Shown one piece after another: positions 1-50,289 of a DNA stretch of 64,000 nt (the first letter of the stretch is position 1; the number at the start of each line of letters is the position of its first letter). Source of the stretch: Ascaris suum (taxonomy: Eukaryota > Nematoda > Chromadorea > Rhabditida > Ascarididae); contig CM024173.1 of assembly GCA_013433145.1 (NCBI GenBank), forward strand, positions 10,498,322 through 10,562,321, read 5' to 3'. A program made the position numbers and the translations under genes. The notes under the pieces are model-generated. The model saw only the letters and a list, made by a program, of their open reading frames with translations. It was not told where the DNA came from and did not search any database.

Positions 1-296
1 GCATCTCGATAAAGAGGGGCATCAGACAAGCAAAGGCATCGGGTTAAGATGTTATGTGGATTCCTAAAGTATTCTTGATCAGGATAAAATATCAGTAGTA
101 CAAATATAAAGATGTTCAAAATATCAACTCCAAATTCGTGGAAAACTGTCTATCGCTACTAAAAATTATTTCATTCACTCATAGTTCTTAAAAAATTTGC
201 TCTCAATATCGTTTTTGTGGCATAGAAATAAACAACACACAACAATATATTGGAACGAATATTGTAACAATTGCACATACCATAACTGATTTACAG

Positions 297-38032
<37,736 letters not shown>

Positions 38033-41000
38033 TATGCGGGAAATAAAGCCAGATTTGCTTTGCATATTCCGTAGTCACCGTTATGTTAGTGGACAAGGAG
38101 ACTACTGTTCGGGCGATTGCAGTATTCCAAACGGTTGTTGTTTATAACTGAATATAAAAATAATCCAACTAATATTGGAAAGGAAACTGCGGTAATTTAT
38201 AAAATTGGAGAGAATGCATGCGAGAAAGCCCGGCGTGATACGCTCTTTTTGCCGTCCACTTCGTTGGACTTGTCGGCTCTGTCAAAAAAAGAAATGCAGC
38301 AATGCTTGCTAATGGTTCTTGTAGATGGTCAACTTATTTAAGAATGCTCTTTATTCCCTTTATCTGACTAGGTGTGCAAAAATAATAATCTGCTCATTTC
38401 TGACTCATCAACATTTCTAAGTTGTAGATGATCAGCTTATTTAAGAATCCTCTTTTATTCGTTTCTGCGTATGTGTAAATCATAAAATGTCGGTCACTCC
38501 AAATGGAATTCGATATGAAAGGGGTAACCTTACGTTTCAATATGCATCAAGTGAAATGGATTGAATACATTCATTCGCGCATTAGATACTCATTTTTTAA
38601 ATGTTCATAACTGTTTTAATATTGGTCACAATTATGGAAGCATTTCAAGGAGGTGGGAGAGAAAGGTGACACAATATTTACGTTTACATCATTTCTATTG
38701 TTTGAGTAACTAGTTTCATCAATTTCTAACAAATAGGAAAATATGCGCAATAATACAACCACTCGGTCCACACGCATACATCACTCACTAATGATTTCTT
38801 TTTTGTTCAATGTAAGATGAAAATCGAATCCTTTATAAAATAAATCTCATTCGTTGGGTAATTTCAGATAAATATAAGTTCTAATTTGATTCGTCGATTT
38901 GAAAGTTGGTATATGGGATCAACCTATGACCTAGCAAATTTCCTAGTCTCATCTTTAAAAGTCGTTGGAATTCAAACTATCAAAAGCGTTGAGGAATATA
39001 CACGGATGCACATACGCACACAGACACTATATGGTCATAATCGACGTTATAGATGCAAGTGATAGTGGTGAAAAGCTTCGGTTATTGCTTCCTAGAAACG
39101 TTGCTTCGTGGTTTACGAGCAGAAATCAATGCATTGGCAGTATGGGCATACGCACACGGAATACCAGATTGTAGTGATGTCAACTTATAAAATTCACATA
39201 TTGCCTATAAGCAAGAAGGTTCATATTCCGAGTTTCCATTCACCTGGAATGGGTACTTACCTATCCGCTCATTGCTTCAAGCCTTTTAATCTCTTCTGTA
39301 CTATTATTGTATGCTAGTAATCGTTAGACATCCACCTACATCTGCTAAGAGAAAAAAGAGTATTGGTAGTGAGAATCGCCTTACTCTTTTCCATGGCCAA
39401 AAGTCATAATAATCTCCTGTTATCGAAAACTCTGCCTAGAAATTTTCATATATCCCGCTGAAATACCAGTCAATGAGATGTGGGAGTATATGCATGGAAG
39501 GCGAAAGCAAAATCTAACAGGAAACGATATGACTTTTGATGGGAACAAGAATGATTTACATATTTCCTATTTTTGCATCTATCACATCAATTCGTAAGGC
39601 ATTTGCGTCTGCGGAAAATAGAACTGTGTAATATGAGTTATCGCTTTCTTCCTCGGATGCATCTACGCGCCCCTCTGTCTTTTGGTATGCTAGTGGATCC
39701 ACTCACGTTAAAAGGCGACGAGTTTTTGGAACTGTTATTTCCAGCGTAGCTAGCAATGATCCATTGTGTTTACCCAGCTTTTTTCAATGCATTTCGAGAA
39801 AAACTTCATTGCCGAGGTAGAGGTCATCTTTGGAGGTTGCGATGCACTGAACCTTGGTTGCAGCAATTTGATTTCGCCGTATGCACAAATTTGCTGTTCC
39901 ATGCTTACTATCTGGAACTCTTTCCTCCTCCTCCCTCCTCCGCCCTCTTCCCATTCATATCCATGAAAAATCTCGGATGATTCAATCTGGAAACGTCAAG
40001 GATGCTTCTTTCAATCAACATTTTCTTTGCAACAACTTAAGTGCATCGAATTGTTGAGTTATTAATATATTCGATATGTCAGAGAAATGCAGCACTCTAA
40101 AATCCAAAGTAAATAATATTCCTAAGCTCTCTTGAAAGTTCCGGAGAGTTGCATCTGGCATGACAAGATAGTGGAACTTACTCCTCGAATAAATTTAGAC
40201 AGGTGAATAATTACAGGTGTTCACGACAGACGATATTGACCAAATGAAGCGAGCTCCACGCAGTACACTTTCGTGGCAAGACGCACAAGGCAAACATACT
40301 CAAGGTGGTCGAAGACCAAGTCGGACGACACTTTACTATTGAATTCTAATTGCACACATAATTAGCTAGTGTCGAAAGCAGATTCTATTGCGCTTTACAA
40401 ATTTGCCATTGTGATATAAATTATAAACAATATTTGAGATGCTCAAAAATTCGACACAACGATAAACTTCTCAAATTGTGGTCATAGATCTAAGTTTTAT
40501 TATTAAATGGTATTCATATTATAGCGTTCTTTGGCTTCATTTATGAAAGAGATGAAAGTTGTACGCACTCCTAGCAAAATTTTTTTAATGCACAATTAAA
40601 GCATAAAAGTTTTCATGCTTAAATAAGTTTTACCTTCAAAAATACACGTTCTGTCAATTAAATTTTCCAAGGTGTATAGCCATTCAGAGGCTATAACGAG
40701 ATGGAATTTTACGTAAAAAGAATTAAATCCTATTTATACATCCAGTAACTCAAATTGTATTACCATTTTTTAAAAAAATACTATAAACCGAACCTGAAAT
40801 ACCTTAATTTATTTTTTCATTAATGATTGTCATAATGTGGATGCAAGAGTTAGTTAGCCTATTGTTGTAAATTTCCAGTGAATGAGGAATACTTTTTGAG
40901 ATATTCAAATAACGCTTAAATAAATGCATCAATTTTACGAGATATATTTAAGTGCTTGTTAAAGACATCACTTTTTAAATTGCTGTAACGAGGAAGTGAA

Positions 41001-41596
41001 TAACATTTTTAGAATTATGATCACTCTTGTAATAGTCATGTTAGAGATGATAGAATGGGTATTTTAATTCAGCCTACATGATGCTTATTGAACACCTGTA
41101 TTTATGGTATACACCTGTATTTCAAAAATATTCTTGATGTTTTTATCTGCTTTTCACAAACTTTGTTATTGCTAATTGTTAAGGCTGCTTGAAATTTTTC
41201 TCTCAGCTGGCTGAAGATAGCTAAATTAAGGATAAGAATGCTGAGCACTAGTACGGAAAGGAAAAGAGAAAGCGAGGAGCATGGAACAACTGGATAGTGG
41301 CCGTTTCCGGTTTAAGAGCACCCTCGTGAATCAAAAACGTAACTCGTCTTCGTATTCCCGATACGATTAGCGTTAACAGAGTAGAAATTTGCTCTTCACC
41401 ATATGCACTTCGAAAATTCATTTTTATATGTAGATATGAGAAAATATTCGCTTAGGATCGAGGACACTTATCGAATATGCTCTTTTGAGGAAAAATATAG
41501 ATTTAAAAACAAATCAAATCATTAAAAAATACTCAATTTTCATGGTACTGAAAATCGTTGAAATCTTTTAAAAAATTTCAAAAGTGTTGATATGGA

Positions 41597-41712
41597 TACT
41601 ACTACTACGAAAGAAAAAAAGTTTTTCTTATTGACCAATTCTGTGATAAACTGATACTACGAAAGAAAAAGTCATTTTCTTATTGCATCCGATCAATTCT
41701 ATGATAAAATTG
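41597..41712. repeat. Tandem duplication, unit about 58 bp
   Basis: Two copies share TACTACGAAAGAAAAA, TTTCTTATTG and CAATTCTRTGATAAA in the same order, with a few substitutions and a small indel. Confidence 0.85.
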
Positions 41713-42775
41713 AATTGCAAAATTTATGGCACCTTTAAGCGTTGATAACCGCAAAATGCGATGATGACTCGAAGCAAATATGGGGATGAGTATCCGTCCT
41801 AGATTCGAAGATATGGAGATAAACACGGAGATTCGCCATCCTACTCTGCAGGTTATATTTACCAAATCTCATTGGTATGTGCTTTTGCAGTTTCCTAGTT
41901 GAAATAATCTGAAGGAAAAGCATTCATGGATGTTCCTATAAAAATGCACAGAAAGATAATGCAAACTGCAATTTTGCAGGGAATTTGCAAAAGCGGACAA
42001 AAGAAAAACAACTGTTGCATTTTTGCTTGCAATGTCGATATATTGCTTTATAGCTCAAAAAAAATCCTAACTTTTACAAGTTCTTACTTCTCGTCAGTTT
42101 AATGGCATCGAACTTATAATTCCCGGAATTATGCCCGGAATCCTCTGTTATTCGAGACCTTTACATATCCGCCAAACGGTTATAAGGGACTGATGGATGC
42201 CATGCGTTGATATATCCTCAACTCGAAATAAATTTTTGCATGGGTATGTGGCATTCCAATCGTTTCCGTTGAGATGTTTTTATAAGCATGAAAAAAAAAA
42301 CTACCAACCAACATCGTGTCACCACCTAACGTTACTGTCGAATTTCTCAGCAAATAAAGCTCGTTGTCTGTGGCGAAAAGCAAAAGCTGCAACTCTGTTT
42401 AATCAGAGTGAATTCACACTCTCGAGCATTAATTCCCAACTCATTCACAATCCATTAATCTATAATATATTGCAGCTAAACATCGCACATGTTTCGTGGA
42501 TGTTTTGACATAGTAGATTCTCTGAGAAAATATATGAGGTGATTTGTTGTAGAGTAACGAAACAGAGTGGAAATATCGAAATCATTTATACTGCTCTACG
42601 ATATTTCAATTTTCGTAACAAATTCAGTAGAGAAGGTAAAACAAGCGAAACGAGCTGTGAAATTTTTTCAAAGGCCAATGATGACAGATGAAAATTCGCT
42701 CATGCGAGATTATCACAGACGTTTAATTCCTATCGCAAATTGGTATGAGCTTATTTAGACTTTTCTCAAGCATAC

Positions 42776-42895
42776 GGCTCACGATGATGCATGACCCATA
42801 ACCCAATAATTGTTAAGCTCGACACGCATAGCTCACAATGACCCATGACGCAGAAATTGTTAAGCTCGATATATAGAGCTCATGAAGAGCCGATT
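42776..42895. repeat. Tandem repeat, unit about 50 bp, 2.5 copies
   Basis: The motif GCTCAC-ATG-ATGAC followed by AATTGTTAAGCTCGA occurs twice in full and starts a third time (GAGCTCATGAAGAGC). Confidence 0.8.
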
Positions 42896-44571
42896 AGTCG
42901 CCTATAATCTTGAAAAAATCTTTAAAGTGAAAGGTTAGAAGTTAGAAAGAGTTCCGGTGATTCAGTATTATTACCTTCAAGGTTTTGTTCTCATTAGCTT
43001 TCGAGGAATTCCCCATCGTATGGTTAAAAGTTAAGAACTTGCATTGCCACTTCCGACATTCTTTCGTGAACTGTTTGACTTGTAAAATGAACCCATCCAA
43101 ATTAATTAATTGAGTACCTGAGCAATAGAATCGTGAACGCGTTGCACAAAATGTTTTGCGATAGTCTCATATCCAACCAATAACCAACTGTACACATCTT
43201 CTTTTAGCAAATTCAAGCCGAAAAAGAATAGAATAACTTGTGAGCATACCGCTTTTCCAAGTTCATTTTCCTAAAATTGCTTCGCTTCTATGTAGTTGCT
43301 CTACATTCAAAGAAAGCGAAAGGTCATGGGTTCGGCTTTTATGTGCAAGAAATACTTTTCATTCAGTCATCATCAAACAATGCCGCCGACATCCTGATTG
43401 TCTCTCATTTCCATTATGGCGCCATAAAACCCCCTTCTAATCTTTTACATTTTTGCATGTACAGGGGGATTTTATTGTTTCCTTTTGCCTGCATAAGAGT
43501 CTCTCCACCATGGCTGAACCAGTCGTTTTTTTTTTCTATATGGAGATGAGCAATTTTGTATTTGGCATAAGAGGAATTTCGGTAGACGTTGCATCCATCA
43601 CTGTTATATAACAACTTCAGGCATAAGCTGGCAATCGGCATATCTGCTGAAGGCAAAACACAAAGTGATCACACATTCTTCATAATTTGACCAATCATTA
43701 CTCGTGATGACAAAGTAATCAGAAGTAACAATGCCCAAAACATTCAAGCACCTACACTTCGATGCAGTCTACGAAGAATCCTCGTATGATAATCGCGCAA
43801 GAACTAAGAAATGTGCCACAACATAGAAAGAAAAAAACCTGGATGCGCCTTTGATAGGTAAATAAATTCAAAGCGATAAATGCGAACGTAATAACAAACC
43901 ATCATTATTCTTTGAAACATGATAACGACCAATTTGATTTCTACTAGCAAAACAAAAAACAGCAAGCGACTTCTACACACTCCAACACTATCACTTCATG
44001 CCCTTCACGTCCATTCTGAGAGCGCCAAACTTCCAATGGACGGAAGAAAGGAAACTGTCAACAATATGCAATGGAGTAATCTACAAAATTCGACTGTCTC
44101 GAAAGAATCAAATGCAGCAAAAATCGACGAAATGATGAAGCATGAGTTCTGGAAGATTTTAACTAATTTTTGTATCGAGCAGTTAGTAATTCCTTAAATA
44201 ATGTTTAAGAAAGAAATCAATCATTGCGGAATGAACGAGACTTCTACATCTATAAAAGAATAAAATTAATGCTAAAAATAGGCGATTTAAGCAATGAGTA
44301 GCCGATATTCTTTACCGGCGCCAACTGCGATACGCATCGACTCCACTGGCATAAAGCCACATGCCTATAGCGAAAATAAGGATATCCCTTCCATTTAATT
44401 TCATGCGCTGCATACTGCAAAGTGATTATTCTGGTTACCCAATGACAATCCTGCGAGGAAGCAATCTTCATCTATTTTCTTCCGAATACGCCAGCAAGAC
44501 CCCTCCATCGCATCTATCAACAACGACGTTTCCTCTAATCTGCTCACCTGTGCCGTAACAAAAATATATAC

Positions 44572-44837
44572 TTATAAAATGTTGTGATTCCATCGCCATT
44601 TACCACGCAAATATTGTGGTGCATGCAACAGTGAAGTGCATGGATGCTGTCCTTGCACTTCACACATGCATTGCCTTTCACACTGACTACCGAACGAAGC
44701 GGGATTGCGCTGGAATATTTGCTCGAGATGCTCTCTCTTCCGGACCAACTCCGTCTTGCCTAGAGTACCTTGTAATATTTCCACGATTTCCTCACGGCTC
44801 CGACCCTCTAAGTCGAATAGCACTTCTCGACCGTCCT
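44572..44837 (-). CDS. MRPS25: MRPS25 exon 3
   Basis: Entered in phase 1 after AATTTTTAG, it reads DGREVLFDLEGRSREEI, NPASFG, the three-cysteine C-x-C-x7-C motif and LRGKWRWN before TAA. NPASFG matches NPANFG of vertebrate mS25. Confidence 0.92.
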
Positions 44838-46792
44838 CTAAAAATTTCGCTCAGTACTTCTTGTGAAACTGCAGCAGTAAAATGGCAATGGCAACATAAA
44901 CGAATTCGGCCATTCACATACTAAAGGTTGTTGGAAAATATGCAGCATTTTACAAACGGTAGCGTTCAAGTATTATAAAGTTGAACAACGGCAAACCTAC
45001 AACACTCTATTTGCAAATGAAGGTATTACCGCTAGTGTGATTTGTGTCAAAGAAAGAAAATATCGGAGAAGAGAGATTATCAACTCGGTGCTTTTTTGAG
45101 ACTTCAACATCACTAGAAATTTCCTCGCCTCTTGTTCCTCGAAAATCCATAGCGCAAATTTTCTTGGGAAAGTCTGCATGATTGTTAAAGAATTTCCACA
45201 GCCTCATCCCACCTGGATTCTTTCGAATTTTTCCTTCAACTCTCTCCACTGCAAAATCCTTCTTCTTTGAAGTTTTCTTTTCTCTATCACTTTGACAAGA
45301 ACTTCTCAACCTATCTCCGCAATTGCAATCTATTTTTCGTTTCCCAAATTTATAAAGATCCATGGTCTATTCAAAAACATCTGACTATTTATTATAAGCT
45401 TCATCTAGTAAAAGTGAAATGTAGCTCTGATTGGTGAGACCTCTCTTACTAACTTCATCGACTTTACTCATCACTTATTTTCGATCGAGTACCGGGGAGA
45501 TTTTTTTTTTGGAGGGGAGAGGGGGAAACGAATCGATCAAGTTGTGGGGAAAAATAGAGTTCTGAAAGGAAAAACCAATAAATCATTTCCCAAATATTTT
45601 CCTTTACATTCTCACCTATAAAGAAACATATTCAATGCAATAATTTGAGTCAGCATTCTAATTATCAATCGCCAACGAATTCCCTCCGACAATTCAATTG
45701 TATATCATAATTTCACAGCTGAACATTCCTTCTACGAGAGATATTTTAATTAATTTTCTTCGATATCGATAAGGACAAAATATTTTAATTCAATAAAAAG
45801 TCATCTCATAAATTCTAAAATAAAATTTAAAAAAGAATAAAGAACCTAAAACGAAAAAAAAAACGACTAACTGAGAAATGCTTGTGCGAACGGAATAACT
45901 GTAAGATCGAGATGTTTAACAAGTTGCACTTTTGGGTTGTGATATTGTAATTGTGCCCAATGCCAAAATACGAACTCTCTTGCACCTTTTTGAGCTTCCG
46001 ATGGACAACGATTATAACCGAATGAGAATACCTGAAAATCATTAATAAAGCTAGAAATATTATCTAAATTTTGAATAGGTATTTTACGCTTAACGATTCC
46101 ATCCTAAAAGTTGCTATGGTTACATTCAGAACCGATTGTGCTTAAAGACGAGAAGATATATATTCAATAGAAGGGGAAATAGCATCTTAGAGACTAAAAG
46201 AAAGTTAGTATACATCCACTACTCCCTCTCTTCCATAGTATTCATAAATTTACTGATATCATTAAATTTATTGATCTTCCACTTGGACATTACGCTTCAA
46301 TTGATCACCATGAGCAAAATAAGAAATTATGTTTTGTTTTTCGCAAACTATTTTTCCATATTGCCAAAACACAATTCACCTAAAATATTATCGCATTTAT
46401 TTTTTTTTATATATTTAAATTTTGAAACTACTTAATTTATCGCATTCAAATTACTTATCGCATTAAATTACTACTTACTGATAATATCAGTATTACTTTT
46501 TAGCATAATTTTTATACAGATCAATAGATCGCTAAAAAATTAAACGCTATAATTGCATAATACTTCCTATATTATATTTTACAACGATTATTTATCTGCT
46601 ATATTACGAGTAAACTTGTAATATTCGAATGCAAGATAGATTTCAAAAAGTTTTAATGAGAAAACTCGAAAGCATAATGACTCAAAGTGAAATATTGAAA
46701 CTTACTTGTACATTATCACGAAAATGGATTTTGCCTCTTTTTAAATAGAGGAACGTCCGCCGAAGCGGCATTGGACCATGCATAAATGGCAT
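44572..46792 (-). CDS. MRPS25: Mitochondrial ribosomal protein mS25 (3 exons, 170 aa)
   Basis: Minus-strand exons 46,792-46,706, 46,031-45,872 and 44,837-44,572 join in phases 0 and 1 to a 170-residue protein; human mS25 is 173. Matches in order are the N-terminal PLRRTFLYLKRGKIHF, the central REFVFWHWAQLQYHNP, an E-I-x-E-I-L helix and the C-terminal SQCERQCMCEVQGQHPC. mS25 is a metazoan small-subunit mitoribosome protein, and this C-x-C-x7-C cluster is the region reported to bind an iron-sulfur cluster with bS16m. The start is the first ATG, one base after a TTGCAG acceptor that could be a trans-splice or 5' UTR splice site. Identified by pattern memory, not by search. Confidence 0.9.
45872..46031 (-). 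CDS. MRPS25: MRPS25 exon 2
   Basis: A TTTTCAG acceptor gives phase 0 entry at VFSFGYN. The exon carries the conserved REFVFWHWAQLQYHNP core and ends within the PFAQAFL segment in phase 1 at GTTAGT. Confidence 0.9.
46706..46792 (-). CDS. MRPS25: MRPS25 exon 1
   Basis: It encodes the first 29 residues (MPFMHGPMPLRRTF start) and ends in phase 0 at a GTAAGT donor. The ATG sits one base after ATTGCAG, fitting either spliced-leader addition or a 5' UTR intron. Confidence 0.9.
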
Positions 46793-49700
46793 CCTGCAAT
46801 CGACGAGTTATAACATCACATATAAATTAGGTAAATCCACTCGCCGATTCATTTTGTTGCTTATCGAACAAAATGAGCGAATCTCATTTACGTTTGAACG
46901 TTTAGTCCGAATAGCAAATTGCAGATTCGAGTTCAACACGGCAATTTCAGTATCTATCTGAGGACGATTTTGCGGTTGCTATATAGCAGGGAAAAGCCCA
47001 TCTTCTTTTATTTTTGTAGAAGAACGGTGACGAGTAAGCTTGAAGAGCTGTTCATTAAATGGGTATACGTAAGCATTAAATTTTCATTTGGCGATTTAAT
47101 TACTCACACGTGTAATGAGGAACATATGGACATTACCAATAATGAGCATTAAATTACCAATAAAAACCGAAAAATGAGAGTAATAAAAATGAGGAATATA
47201 TGGAGTGAAAGGTAGAATTAACTGTTTTCCATATTTTTTTCTTTCAAATCTGTATTCACAATATTAATTATAGCATTATTATATGCGGGCAAATGCGTTG
47301 AACTTTTCAGCATTCCCAAGAAGGAAAATCTTCCAAATTGCGGAATTTGATCTCATAAAAAATTATGAAATCTTATATAAAGACGTTGACACATGCGCCA
47401 TTTTTCAGGTCTATTTATTAATTTTAAAACCATTTACGGGTACCTCAAATGGAATAAAAGTTCTTGGATAGGAAGGCAACACGCAATCAATTGAATTGGA
47501 AAAAAAAACGAATTTCGAATTACTTTCGGCAATGTGCGACTTATTTTCCTCCTTGTTGTTATAAGCGTCTAATCGACTTTCCACCGACCTGTTCTTTTTA
47601 CTGCCGTCGAGTTGGCGTGATAATATTCTGCGCACAGGTGCGCCTTATATTTTCGTTCGCGTAAATGTCAGACAACGTTTTATAGTGAGCGCAATATGGT
47701 AGCGTTTCTTATTGTTCGTACTGAAAGAATAAGAATTAAATTGCCTTACCAATATGAGTCGTAGTAAAGACGATGTTCTACATGCGATTACATCAAAATT
47801 AACAACCAAGAAATAACTTTCTTTATCTCAAATCTATGCTAAGGTGTGAGGAAACTACAATTGTGCTGATTCAGCATAACTGAAAGACAGTGAACATATG
47901 ATGGTTTACTTTCGTAGACTGGAATTGCAAACCGTCTTAGCTTTCGCATCATAAAATGCGTGCAAAAGTTCGAATAAAATCGCCTGAAGGTTAAATACTG
48001 ATAATCGATGACCACCCTTTCAGGGTTGTTATGTCATTCCTCTGCCAAGATTCGCAAAATCCGGTCCGCCTTCGCTTAGTTCCTTTTACTAAGTAGAGCT
48101 TCTCTTCATTCAATAGCTTTTCAAAAGATGCCCGCCATAAAATCATTATCAATTATTCCTGGCGCATTCTTTGCGCATAGATGCTACGAAACAAACGGTA
48201 AAGAAAATGCACCTCATTGGATATGAAATGTGCATAGATAACAAAAAAAAAAATGCATCCGCATTCCAAATATTTTTTTCCGACATTCATAACCATATAA
48301 CCATCCCCCTCAACAGTTTCATCGACAATCAAGAATAAGGCTTCATCTAGAAGTATAGAAAAGAACGATATGAACATTGTTGATGTCTGAAGAAGAAAAA
48401 AAAAAGCTTCAAATGACATTCATTGTCCATGCTTAATTGTAAACGGTACAATGAGCATTATCATAGAAAATAGAAATGCTGCCTTACAGACGAATTTTCG
48501 TGTTAGTGCAATCCCCATTTCAATTTATGAGATCGATATGCAAATCACTTTCAATTTTGCCGATTAAAAGTTCTTAAAATTCCTTAACATTTTCAAAGGC
48601 TGCAAAATATTCAAATATAAGAGTGGGGACGCATCCGAAAATGAATATGCATCTCACTACACTCATTGAATTTATAGACTATTGCCGATCATCGACTTCA
48701 GATAAGAAGAATAACAAAAAACATACAACATTAATTAACTCTATGAAAGCTGTTTTACTACGTTCGTTTGTTATAGTGATTAATGGGTACAGAACAAAAC
48801 GAAAGAATTCAAAATGCGACAGCAACGTCAGCAAAATAATTCAAGAATCGATAAAACAGCCAACAGAAAACATAAATGACCGATCAAGATGGCATATGGA
48901 AAAGCAGCGATGCGACTGCCAGTACCTGAAGAACGTAAGACATAAAGTATAGGTTTCATGAACAAATATTTCAGCATGTACCGTGTAATCAGCAGCAAAT
49001 GATATAATTTCTCATATTGTCAACAAAATTCCATCACAGACGTGCAATGAGGGGAAGTGTTGAATAGGAGAAGGCAGAGAGGGAAGGTGGGAAAAGGAAT
49101 TGAACCGGAAAAAGTTGGTCTGGTCCCTCAGACCTTGACGTACTAACCGTAGTCTGTATGATGAGCTAGTAACGGTCGGCCTAAGGGACAACCGAATCGT
49201 ATAAGGTTTAAAAGGAGAGGAGAGGTGGAGGGGGTGGAATTGGTTGATGCCATCAATGATCGCAATCTCATCGACCCAACCCTTTAGGGTAAAGTTATCA
49301 ACTCAACTGTTCTACAATTCTTATGCGAAAAAAACCCCATATAATTACTTCTATCTTTTAACGGCTCAGAAATGCAAAACAAAAGCAATGTATGTGAAAA
49401 CAGAAACGCAGAAGATGATGCAACGAAACATCCGCAAACTCCATAGTCAAATATCGAAATTATTGCAATCGCTTCAAAGAGATTAATAAAAATAAACAAC
49501 TAAGAAAATAACCAACGTAACGTCAATAAAACAATACCCAAACAATGAGCTGAATTCATTTTTCTATAAAGTCAATTCTGCGAATATAATATCATAAAAC
49601 GATAGTATATCCGATTAATTATAGCGACGAAGTGGCTATTGTTAGTGCAATAACAAAGAAAAAAAACCCTCACTATTAAATCTTATCCCCTTTTCAAATT

Positions 49701-49927
49701 TTCGTTCGAAGACTCTAAAAGCTCCGTAGAATGTAAATTTGTAGATTACCATTGCAATATAGCGATTGCATTAGAAAACAATATGATAATTCATCAGAAA
49801 TAACGAAATTAAATGAGGATTAATAAATAACTCGGATGAAAATGCCCTCCCAACAGAAACTATCAGAATGACTAGAGAATAGGGTTTCTTTTCAATGGCG
49901 AAACACACCCTATCATCTCGTCGAAAA
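46793..49927. other. Intergenic region between MRPS25 and AIMP2
   Basis: Both flanking genes lie on the minus strand with about 3.1 kb between them. Several open frames occur but none shows a domain or a splice-consistent chain. A purine-rich stretch lies near 49,060-49,235. I see no gene here. Confidence 0.6.
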
Positions 49928-50289
49928 TTAACAGTTGGCGATAGCTTCGGCGACTCTCGCCAACCACATCTCAACATTGTTTGCGAAGCATGCACCATTC
50001 TTCTCGATCAACGCCTTCAGAATTACATCGGCAAGTGTCACAACGTTAGTGCCAGCCAAGAAGTCATATCTACTCAACGACGGGTTTATCGAACGGCATA
50101 CGGTTTCCAATGCAGTTTCATTCGTCATAACATCGTTCGCCATCAGAAGCCATCTATCAATGCGAGTCGATACGCCAACATGACAAGAATCGGCCGGATA
50201 TATACCCACAAGACAACCGAGCAGCTTCCAGATAACAATACGACCGTGTACAACAACGTCTCCTATCACAGCCGTCGGTGTAGACGGAC
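49928..50289 (-). CDS. AIMP2: AIMP2 exon 4: GST-C-like domain
   Basis: Entered in phase 1 after AGTTCAG, it reads VVHGRIVIWKLLGCLVG, then ALETVCRSINPSL, the conserved YDFLAGTNVVTLADVIL and NVEMWLARV, stopping at TAA (49,930-49,928). FLAG-x4-TLADV is the GST-C core motif shared with human AIMP2 (WLAGNELTVADV). Confidence 0.88.

Larger units (their letters stand above)
38033..44571. other. Intergenic region between converging genes
   Basis: It lies tail to tail between the inhibitor gene (+) and MRPS25 (-). I found no ORF with a recognisable domain. It contains two small tandem duplications (41,597-41,712 and 42,776-42,895) and two blocks with exon-like splice borders (39,774-39,902 minus and 42,628-42,742 plus) that I could not link into a gene. 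Confidence 0.6.

Noticed and set aside
42312..42382. Minus-strand block reading LYLLRNSTVTLGGD, reminiscent of an FHA domain start
   Set aside because: No following FHA exon with the expected S-R-x-H motif was found in 41,600-42,200; similarity is too short.
43414..43656. 80-residue minus-strand open frame with protein-like composition
   Set aside because: An overlapping frame starting MDATSTEIPLM is as plausible; no splice-consistent partner and no domain.
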